Shown in pieces: positions 24,008 through 30,872 of a DNA stretch of 32,157 nt; the first letter of the stretch is position 1; every line of letters begins with the position of its first letter. This stretch comes from Bacteroidales bacterium (GTDB taxonomy: Bacteria; Bacteroidota; Bacteroidia; Bacteroidales; UBA12170): the NCBI GenBank assembly GCA_029938465.1, contig JAOZUW010000019.1, positions 1 through 32,157 of the forward strand, written 5' to 3'. The notes beneath the pieces are model-generated. The model saw only the letters and a program-made list of their open reading frames with translations, was not told where the DNA came from and did not search any database. A program made the position numbers and the translations under genes.

Positions 24008-24093
24008 ATAAATCCTTCTTTGATTATTAACTATTTCTGGCTTTAGGCCTAAAAAGTTTTCTTGTCTGAAACCAGAACAAAAAATTATAAAAG

Positions 24094-24492
24094 ATGAAAG
24101 TTACCTACTTATGCCCCCATTGCCGCTCTGCAATAAATGCAGATAATAATATCATTTTGTCAGCCAAATGTAGTAAAAACAATAGGGGTTTAATACTGCT
24201 TCATGAAGAAATTGGGAATTACACAAGTACGCATAGCTCTACTCTACAAGTGGAAGATGGAGATACCGTTGATTTCTTTTGTCCAGTTTGTCACGAAAGC
24301 TTAAATGTTCCTTTTAAAGACAATCTAGCAAGATACACCAGAGTTGATGAAGATTTAAAAGAATCATTTATTATCATTTCCAGAAAATATGGGGAGAAAA
24401 TCACTTTTAAGGTTAGCGATAAAAAAAAGGTTGAGTCCTATGGAGAAAAGATCAGCCGCTTTATTGATCCTGATTGGTTTTTAGTAAAATAA
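24094..24492 (+). CDS. Small zinc-ribbon-like protein of unknown function
   Basis: A 132-residue hydrophilic protein with no signal peptide or membrane segment. Two Cys pairs, CPHC (7-10) and CPVC (63-66), are spaced as in a zinc ribbon, and C26 is unpaired. The first pair opens the protein as in single-ribbon proteins. Residues 45-60 are acidic (VEDGDTVDFF). The C-terminal half (about 90-132, including ITFKVSDKKKVESYGEKISRFIDPDW) is mixed and charged. I do not recognise the family. It lies 149 nt after zupT and seems to have its own promoter, so a role in metal handling is only suggested by position. Confidence 0.75.
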   Translation: MKVTYLCPHCRSAINADNNIILSAKCSKNNRGLILLHEEIGNYTSTHSSTLQVEDGDTVDFFCPVCHESLNVPFKDNLARYTRVDEDLKESFIIISRKYGEKITFKVSDKKKVESYGEKISRFIDPDWFLVK

Positions 24493-24545
24493 TTTGAATC
24501 GAAAAATACCGCTACACCTCATTTTTATTTTATCATTCTAAATAA

Positions 24546-24736
24546 GTAACTAATCAGTGTGATGAAATGTAATATCGATAAGGGTTTGCAATACTTCTTG
24601 TTTATTCTTTGTGTCACTTTGCGCTTCTTTGAGTAACTTTGTGTAACAGCTATATCACAGAGCAACACTAAGAAAACACTGAGTTTCACAGAGAAAAGCT
24701 ATAATTAACATTGAATTTCTGATACTGATTAGTTAC
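24546..24736. repeat. MITE-like inverted-repeat element with opposed 10-bp repeat arrays
   Basis: Outer perfect 13-bp inverted repeats GTAACTAATCAGT (24546-24558) and ACTGATTAGTTAC (24724-24736) bound the element. Inside, the left arm has four tandem 10-mers beginning CTTTG (24607, 24617, 24627, 24637). The right arm has four CACxxAG units (24656, 24666, 24677, 24687), roughly the reverse complement at the same period. It codes for nothing I can see and could fold as one long hairpin. Target-site duplication is not evident. Confidence 0.65.
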
Positions 24737-25138
24737 CTAAATAATATTTATATTTTATATTTTCATATCCTTGATATTCATTGGTATAAGCTTATATAAA
24801 CATCACTATTATCAATATCCCAAATTAATCTGTAAGGAATAATAAAAGTTTCCGGCTCCCCTCTACCCAATTTAGTTGCAGGTAGTTGTCGTTTTGGAAA
24901 TAACCCAAAAATATCCGTTTTAAACAAAAACTGCAAAGCACATAAAGTAAACAACCTTTTATTACCGATGCCAGTTTTATGCCAACAGGAGGTAGTGTCA
25001 CTTATACTTGGACTATCTATGCAAATGCATTTCGTGTAGCAGATCATATTATAGAATCACTTAAGCAAGGAATTAAACTAAGCTGACAAAGCTTTTCAAA
25101 ACGAGGATAACAAAATCAAGATTATTTTATTGCAAGCA
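24737..25138. other. Non-coding or decayed stretch before the transglycosylase
   Basis: No gene is supportable with confidence. On the + strand a short open frame (24979-25086, 35 codons, MPTGGSVTYTWTIYANAF...) reads like the C-terminal end of a protein, with an in-frame stop at 24943-24945 just before it. It may be a gene remnant. The minus strand has an 89-codon frame (24778-25047) covering most of the same bases. Neither has a recognisable family, promoter or ribosome binding site. Confidence 0.3.
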
Positions 25139-26053
25139 CTAATTGGATTTTGGAATTTTAATCCTATACTTTCTACGGCTTTTATCCGGCAAAAAAGCTT
25201 GACGCATCCAAGGATTATAAATTTTAAGTTCCTTATAGTTTAGCTCATATAATTTTGCAAATTCCGACAAATCACTGATAGTTGAATCTACAGATATTTC
25301 ATGGGTTGTATACGGAATATAAAGGTCTTCTTTTCTTAAATGAAAACCATAATCTTTAGGATGGTTTAATACTTGTTTGAGTGCAATAATCCTATAGAGA
25401 TAACGCCCAGTTTCCTGCCCAAAAATCATATCGTAATAATTATTTTCTCCTTGTCTTTCCAGTTCTTTAGATATTCTATTCATTCCTGCATTATAGGATG
25501 CTGCGGCCAATGTCCAACTTCCATATTTATCATAGGCTGTTTGCAAATATTCGCAAGCTACTTCGGTAGATTTTTCCACATGGTATCGTTGATCAATTCC
25601 CGAGTTCACTTCTAAATCATATTCTTTTGCAGTTCCTTTCATTATTTGCCAAAAACCTGTTGCTCCTGCCGGTGATACTATATTCCGCAAACCACTTTCT
25701 GCCACTGCCAAATATTTAAAGTCATCAGGAATACCATTTTTCTTCAAAATAGGTTCAATCACAGGAAACCAACGATTTGCTCTTTTTAAATGCATAATCG
25801 TAGATGAATGCCAATAAGTATTTACCGTTAACTCATATTCCAAAGCTTCTTTTACATAAAACCTGTCGAGAGGAACGGCTTCACCAGCAAAATTAATATC
25901 AGTAGGAAGCTCCACTGAAAATACTTTATTGTGGTTACTAAATTCATTAAAATATTCCTCATCATCAATAGTAGTAGGGTTTTTTAAAGATAATAAAACT
26001 ATTCCAAAAACTACAAGAGGCAACCATGCCCATTTTATATAATTCTTATGCAT
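25139..26053 (-). CDS. Membrane-anchored lytic murein transglycosylase (SLT/MltD type)
   Basis: Cleaves peptidoglycan between MurNAc and GlcNAc with formation of 1,6-anhydro-MurNAc, facing the periplasm. The 304 residues begin with a signal anchor (about 8-23, WAWLPLVVFGIVLLSL) and a linker. The SLT catalytic domain spans about 95-245: catalytic E119 in YLAVAESGLRN, then SPAGATGFWQIMKGTAKEYDLEVN, DQRYHVEKSTEVACEYL and WTLAAASYNAGMNRI. The last 60 residues (SVDSTISDLSEFAKLYELNYKELKIYNPWMR) resemble a degenerate LysM-like cell-wall binding module as in MltD. It is on its own, with a -7 element upstream. Confidence 0.92.
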   Translation of the reverse strand: MHKNYIKWAWLPLVVFGIVLLSLKNPTTIDDEEYFNEFSNHNKVFSVELPTDINFAGEAVPLDRFYVKEALEYELTVNTYWHSSTIMHLKRANRWFPVIEPILKKNGIPDDFKYLAVAESGLRNIVSPAGATGFWQIMKGTAKEYDLEVNSGIDQRYHVEKSTEVACEYLQTAYDKYGSWTLAAASYNAGMNRISKELERQGENNYYDMIFGQETGRYLYRIIALKQVLNHPKDYGFHLRKEDLYIPYTTHEISVDSTISDLSEFAKLYELNYKELKIYNPWMRQAFLPDKSRRKYRIKIPKSN

Positions 26054-26095
26054 GTATTAATACTTTTTTAGCTGAATTTATGTCAAAATGAGGCG

Positions 26096-26130
26096 CAAAA
26101 GTAAACATATAAAGCTAGAACCCTGCCAAA
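26096..26130 (-). promoter_or_regulatory. Promoter of the transglycosylase gene
   Basis: On the minus strand TTTG (26127-26130), 23 nt, then TACTTTTG (26096-26103), an exact -7 element with a spacer at the long end of the range. The leader to the ATG at 26053 would be about 35 nt. Confidence 0.5.
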
Positions 26131-26190
26131 AATAAAATATTTTTATTTGAAAAAATATTTGATGTTTTGACTTTAATTCTTAGATAAATT

Positions 26191-26332
26191 CACAGGCTAG
26201 GAAGCCTGTGTTACAGTATCAGTGTAATGTAGGCTTCCTATCCTGCAGCTTCCTATTAACTTGCTATTTTAAAATATAATGCTTTTCAACGAGTAAGATT
26301 ATTCTGACACATCTTAGGAAAGCTGTGTTACA
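26191..26332. repeat. Cluster of TAGGAAGCC-type repeats between two genes
   Basis: Copy 1 (26198-26215, TAGGAAGCCTGTGTTACA) sits inside the self-complementary CACAGGCT-AGGA-AGCCTGTG hairpin (26191-26210). Copy 2 is inverted at 26223-26245; paired with 26193-26215 it matches at 19 of 23 positions over a 7-nt loop. Copy 3 (26315-26332, TAGGAAAGCTGTGTTACA) is direct, matches copy 1 at 16 of 18 bases, and ends one base before the rmlC stop codon. A partial fourth copy lies near 26248. Confidence 0.65.
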
Positions 26333-26878
26333 TTAGTATGGGCTTTGGAAATCAGCAAATAAAGGCGCAATCTTATCTTTCTCTGACAATATAGGTTGAA
26401 GATTATTTCCCCAATCAATCTTTAAATCCGGATCATTCCAACGTATGCTACCCTCAGACTCTTTATTATACACATTGGTACATTTATAAAAAAATACAGT
26501 ATTATCTTCCAAAGTAACAAAACCATGGGCAAAACCAGCAGGAATCCAATACATAAATTTATTATCTTCGGTAAGCTCAATGGAGGCCCATTGACCATAA
26601 GTAGATGAGTTTTTTCTCAAATCTACAGCTACATCAAGTACGGCTCCCTTCATCACACGTACTAGTTTTCCTTGTGCATAAGGTGGTTTTTGAAAATGCA
26701 AACCACGTAAAACACCTTTCATGGATTTTGATTCATTATCTTGTACAAAGTTTCTATCAATACCTTGTGATAAAAATTTCTCCTTATTATAGGATTCAAA
26801 AAAATAACCCCTATCATCCTGATAAACAGTAGGTTTTATTATTAATAAATCAGGTATTTTTGTTTGAATAATCTCCAT
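26333..26878 (-). CDS. rfbC: dTDP-4-dehydrorhamnose 3,5-epimerase RmlC
   Basis: Cupin enzyme that epimerises dTDP-4-keto-6-deoxyglucose at C3 and C5, the third step of dTDP-L-rhamnose synthesis for surface polysaccharide. The 181 residues are typical. Motifs are PTVYQDDRGYFFESYNKEKF, FVQDNESKSMKGVLRGLHFQKPPYAQGKLVRVMKGAVLDVAVDLR (with the catalytic His in RGLHFQ), MYWIPAGFAHGFVTLEDNTVFFYKCTNVYNKESEGSIRWNDPDLKIDW. No rmlA, rmlB or rmlD is in the window, so the pathway genes lie elsewhere. It has its own promoter; a repeat copy abuts its stop codon. Confidence 0.96.
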   Translation of the reverse strand: MEIIQTKIPDLLIIKPTVYQDDRGYFFESYNKEKFLSQGIDRNFVQDNESKSMKGVLRGLHFQKPPYAQGKLVRVMKGAVLDVAVDLRKNSSTYGQWASIELTEDNKFMYWIPAGFAHGFVTLEDNTVFFYKCTNVYNKESEGSIRWNDPDLKIDWGNNLQPILSEKDKIAPLFADFQSPY

Positions 26879-26912
26879 AATGATGCTATTCTGTGTTTAG
26901 TATTTCTCCAAG

Positions 26913-26944
26913 CAAAAGTAAATAATAATAAACGATTCTACAAA
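26913..26944 (-). promoter_or_regulatory. Bacteroidota-type promoter of rmlC
   Basis: Minus strand TTTG (26941-26944), exactly 20 nt, then TACTTTTG (26913-26920): a full consensus match. The leader to the ATG at 26878 is about 30 nt. It sits just after the terminator of the upstream protease gene. Confidence 0.7.
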
Positions 26945-26951
26945 AAAGATA

Positions 26952-26994
26952 TCATAAAAATAAAGATGCCACCTGTTGAAAGGATGGCATCTTT
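26952..26994 (-). terminator. Terminator of the subtilisin-like protease gene
   Basis: A perfect 10-bp stem, AAAGATGCCA (26962-26971) with TGGCATCTTT (26985-26994), and on the minus strand the T-rich TATTTTTATG right after it. It lies 24 nt after the protease stop. The other strand also has a T-rich tail, so it may work in both directions. Confidence 0.8.
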
Positions 26995-27018
26995 ATATTT
27001 TTATCTGAATATTTTAGA

Positions 27019-30000
27019 TTATTCTATAATCAAACGTTTTACTACTTGAGCATTATTTGTTTTAATTACTAAGAAATAGGTTTGAGCTGCAAGATCACTT
27101 ACATCAATAGTATGATTCACTTTTCCATATTCCATAGATAAGTTTTCCTGATACACAATAGCACCCATCATATTCATAATATTGATTTCTACATTTTGCT
27201 GCTGAAGTGCATTCAAGGAGATTTCAAAAATACCTGTATTAGGATTTGGATATACCTTAAGATCTTCTATCGATGTCAAATCATCAACACCACTACAATC
27301 TTGATAAGAAATTAAAATCTCATCTGTTCCTTCACAAGCAAATTCATCAGTAACAACTACAGAAACTAGCTGTTCCATAGCTCCATTTAAGCCAGTAGTA
27401 TCTACCATTACGGCTTGGGTTTCTGCACCTGTTGACCATAAATAAGATGCGCCCTCATTTGCAGCATCTAATGGAATTTCATGATTTAAACAAGCTGATA
27501 AATCTTCTCCTAAATCAACAATAGGTAATTCATGTGCTATTACGGCAACAGTGGTTTGTTCCTCATAAACACAACCAATAACGTCTGCAACTTGCAATAT
27601 TGTAAAACTACTATCCTGCTCCACTGTCCATGAGAACACATAAGGTGCTTGTGAAATTTCAATATCACCAACATTTTCTATGGTCATAGTATGGGGCCCT
27701 ACTCCTGATATTTCTAAAACAATTTCTACAGCTGAATTTATACATGCATCTGTGTTTTCATTAATAGAGTAGAATGGAAGTTCATTAATGGACAAGATTA
27801 TGTTTGCAGATACATCTCCATTTGTTCCCGCTGCTGTAAGTGTTAGTAAAACCATACCATTTTCATTATCCGAAGAACCAGGTGTATAAACTGGGTTTAA
27901 TATTCCTTCATCATCAAAACTACCATCACCAGCTGTTGACCATAATAGTGATTCGTAATTTTCAGCTTCTGCAGATATCTGATAGGTTTCTCCATTACAA
28001 ATAGTAACTGCATCATCCTCAATAATAATAGAAGGCAACATCAAAGGAGGAAATACAATAAAATCAACAAAAGCAGCATCGGAACCACCTATCGTATTAC
28101 CATCTTTTATATAACTCCATTTAAAAGTATGTACACCAGCTGTCACATCATATTCTTCCATACTCCACGCCTCTTCACCACTCCAAGAACCCTTTTCGCT
28201 ACCATCGATATAAAATCTTAAATAATCGTAATTACTTTCACTGGATACTTTTTTATAAAAAGAAATAGTTCCATCAGAACCCACTTCGTATTCAATAATC
28301 AAGTCAGTAGAAGTATTATCACCAATGGCCCCACTCTTACTGCAATAAGCTCCTTCATAAGGATCTTCATCGCTAATAAACCAATCACCAGAGCCTCCAA
28401 ATGTCCAGTCAAACTGACTAAAATCACCAGTTTCCCAATCTTCTACAATTAAACCTATAGTAATAACAAAATCTTTAGTATCCGTGAATACACCACTCTC
28501 TAAATCAATAGTAATAGCCTCAGAAGAACCAATTGGAGCAGATTCAGATACAGTCACTGCAAAAACAGCTTGTGTTTCACCCTCAGGGGATAATTCATCA
28601 ATGGTATACTCAACATTCTCAAAAACTAAATTGTTACTACTATTGCTAAGGCTAACTAAAATATCCTCAGCAGCTAGCTGACCGGTATTGAATATATTAA
28701 CCATTATATTGGCAGATTCTCCCGGATCAAGACGTCCGTTTCCGTTTCCTGCTGCATCATCAATAAATAAGTTGCCAATGGTCAATCGAGGTCCATAAGA
28801 AACTACTGTAAAACTACTAGTCCATACTTCGGTACCATCAGTTGCAGTTATATTAAATCTGATATCTTCTAGGCCAGGCATATTATCAGCTACATCAAAA
28901 GCAAAAGCATCGCTAATTTCAATACTAGCTCCAATTGCAAAATCACCGTAATTCTCGGTATCGTCAGTCATTGTTATATATGGTGATTCACAAGCTACAT
29001 TAACATCAACATTAGTAAAAGCCATATCACTTCCATTATACATGGTCATAGTAATTTGAATGGACTCTCCAGCCTCTATTTCTTCATTTCCATTAGGATC
29101 GGTAAAAGTATGGCTTTCGTATACAGGACCTTGTTCCGAAGTATTCTCAACAGCTTCAAAAGCATCTACTCTACCTGCACCATATAAATTATCTTTTCCT
29201 GAAGCTCCTAAATCTAGGGAAGTTGTTTCTAAAGTCATACACATCTCAGCAGGCGATAATCCGGGATTTTTTGATAAAATAAGTGCCATAACACCAGCTA
29301 CACCAGGAGTAGCCATTGATGTTCCACTCATATACGTATATCCATTTGGATTAAAAGCATCACATGATTTAATATCTACACCAGGAGCACTCACATCAGG
29401 TCGTAAAAGTCCCATTTCCGGATTAAAAGGATAGTCGTTAAAAGGACTGACTGTTTCCCATTCAGAAGGGCCTCGACTAGAAAAACCAGCAAGCCCATCA
29501 CTAGAATTAGTAGCACCTACACAAACCACAGCAGATATTCCACCTAATAAAGTTTGATCAGGATTTAACCAAGGTGGAGGGCAATCACCGGGAGTTCTTA
29601 CATCATCAGGATTATTAGGACTACCGCCTTCGTTACCTGCAGCAACTGAAGCTACCATACCTGCTGCTAATGCATTATCAAAGGTATTCCGCCAGGTTAG
29701 TCTGTCAGGATTCCAGCTGTGCATCCAACCCAATGACATAGAAATAACGTGAGCGCCTTGTTCAACAGAAAACTCAATAGCTTCCCAGACATAAGATTCT
29801 TGACCACTACCATCGTCGCCTAAAACTTTACAAGCCATAACAGTAGCATCTGGAGCCATTCCTGTTTGGGATCCGGCTGTTCCATCTCCTGCCACTGTTC
29901 CAGCACAATGTGTACCGTGACCATGTCCATCCATAGGGTCATTATCACCATTTCTAAAATCCCAACCATGATTAGGAAACTCAGATCCACCATCCCACAT

Positions 30001-30615
30001 ATGATCATTTAAATCTACGTGATTATAGTTAACACCTGCATCAATTACAGATACAATAATACCTTCTCCGGTATAACCTGAAGCCCATACATCATCTGCA
30101 TTAACCTTAATCACATTATAAGTGATTTCATCCACACCTTTATCTTGTTTAGGGTCAAAAGGTATAGGTTTCGGCATCTCTTCAATTAAAATCCGTTCTT
30201 CATCTATATCGATACGATCTAAATCATTTCTTTGAGATAGTTTATCAATTATAGCATCACTAGCATAACAAGTAATCACATTGGAAATCCAAAATTGATG
30301 AACCAATTTATATTCATTGGCATCTTGTTGAGATAAAAAAGTAATTACTTCTTTTTGTGACTCTATTGAAAAAGCTTTTAACTCATTAATAGCAGTTTGT
30401 CTACGGATATCAGCAGCTAAAATTTTAAACTCTGCATAACGCTGCATCAGTTTATTTTGTTCCTTAAATCGTATATTGATACGAGTTAAATCGTTATTAT
30501 CTTTTTGTTCCAAATAATTTTGAAGATCTGGAGTAATAATAGATGTTTTATCTATCTCACCTGCAATAGCAACAGAAAAGAATAAAGAAAAAATCAATAA
30601 GTATAAATTTCGCAT
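27019..30615 (-). CDS. Exported subtilisin-like serine protease (S8) with T9SS sorting domain
   Basis: Large secreted protease of 1198 residues. The signal peptide spans about 1-18. A propeptide-like region (about 20-150) is followed by the S8 domain (about 165-490) with catalytic D192 (VIDAG), H233 (HGHGTHCAG) and S433 (MSGTSMATP), and oxyanion N328 (AAGNEGG). All catalytic residues are present. Next come two CARDB- or Ig-like domains (about 500-725), and a jelly-roll domain resembling the cleaved-adhesin/MAM type (about 735-870, WETGDFSQFDWTFGGSGDW...AAFVDFIVFPP). Ig- and PKD-like repeats follow (about 880-1110). The C-terminal type A sorting domain (about 1120-1198) opens with VYPNPNTGIFEIS. 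It is exported and processed through T9SS. Likely roles are degrading external protein or surface processing. Confidence 0.95.
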   Translation of the reverse strand: MRNLYLLIFSLFFSVAIAGEIDKTSIITPDLQNYLEQKDNNDLTRINIRFKEQNKLMQRYAEFKILAADIRRQTAINELKAFSIESQKEVITFLSQQDANEYKLVHQFWISNVITCYASDAIIDKLSQRNDLDRIDIDEERILIEEMPKPIPFDPKQDKGVDEITYNVIKVNADDVWASGYTGEGIIVSVIDAGVNYNHVDLNDHMWDGGSEFPNHGWDFRNGDNDPMDGHGHGTHCAGTVAGDGTAGSQTGMAPDATVMACKVLGDDGSGQESYVWEAIEFSVEQGAHVISMSLGWMHSWNPDRLTWRNTFDNALAAGMVASVAAGNEGGSPNNPDDVRTPGDCPPPWLNPDQTLLGGISAVVCVGATNSSDGLAGFSSRGPSEWETVSPFNDYPFNPEMGLLRPDVSAPGVDIKSCDAFNPNGYTYMSGTSMATPGVAGVMALILSKNPGLSPAEMCMTLETTSLDLGASGKDNLYGAGRVDAFEAVENTSEQGPVYESHTFTDPNGNEEIEAGESIQITMTMYNGSDMAFTNVDVNVACESPYITMTDDTENYGDFAIGASIEISDAFAFDVADNMPGLEDIRFNITATDGTEVWTSSFTVVSYGPRLTIGNLFIDDAAGNGNGRLDPGESANIMVNIFNTGQLAAEDILVSLSNSSNNLVFENVEYTIDELSPEGETQAVFAVTVSESAPIGSSEAITIDLESGVFTDTKDFVITIGLIVEDWETGDFSQFDWTFGGSGDWFISDEDPYEGAYCSKSGAIGDNTSTDLIIEYEVGSDGTISFYKKVSSESNYDYLRFYIDGSEKGSWSGEEAWSMEEYDVTAGVHTFKWSYIKDGNTIGGSDAAFVDFIVFPPLMLPSIIIEDDAVTICNGETYQISAEAENYESLLWSTAGDGSFDDEGILNPVYTPGSSDNENGMVLLTLTAAGTNGDVSANIILSINELPFYSINENTDACINSAVEIVLEISGVGPHTMTIENVGDIEISQAPYVFSWTVEQDSSFTILQVADVIGCVYEEQTTVAVIAHELPIVDLGEDLSACLNHEIPLDAANEGASYLWSTGAETQAVMVDTTGLNGAMEQLVSVVVTDEFACEGTDEILISYQDCSGVDDLTSIEDLKVYPNPNTGIFEISLNALQQQNVEINIMNMMGAIVYQENLSMEYGKVNHTIDVSDLAAQTYFLVIKTNNAQVVKRLIIE

Positions 30616-30652
30616 AATGTAATTATTAAATGAATTAAGTTTATTTTGCTGA

Positions 30653-30681
30653 CAAATATAATAAATAATAGTTGCCTCAAA
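30653..30681 (-). promoter_or_regulatory. Bacteroidota-type promoter of the protease gene
   Basis: Minus strand TTTG (30678-30681), 17 nt, TATATTTG (30653-30660), with both elements exact. The leader is about 35 nt before the ATG at 30615. Confidence 0.65.
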
Positions 30682-30779
30682 AACATTTAAAAGATATTAA
30701 TTGAACTCCAGAATTAATTAAAAATTAAGACTGAATAGATGTTTTTATCAAAAAATAATTATAACAAAAATATTTTGCC

Positions 30780-30787
30780 TATTTTTG
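30780..30787 (+). promoter_or_regulatory. Putative -7 element of the last gene
   Basis: TATTTTTG fits TAnnTTTG and lies 85 nt before the ATG at 30873, but no TTTG is found at the -33 distance. Weak support only. Confidence 0.3.
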
Positions 30788-30872
30788 GCATTCATATACC
30801 AAACCAAATACAGACAACTATCTGATTTATTTATAGTCATGATGATAGTTTTCTTCAACCAAAAATACAAAT

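Noticed and set aside
24607-24698. 10-bp repeat arrays as a CRISPR array
   Set aside because: Units are about 10 bp with no spacers, and the two arrays are mirror-oriented; no cas genes are nearby.
24778-25047. Minus-strand 89-codon reading frame
   Set aside because: No promoter, ribosome binding site or recognisable family; the amino-acid pattern is irregular and it overlaps a competing + strand frame.
29060-29434. Plus-strand 124-codon frame inside the protease gene
   Set aside because: Antisense shadow over the catalytic domain, whose motifs are intact on the minus strand.
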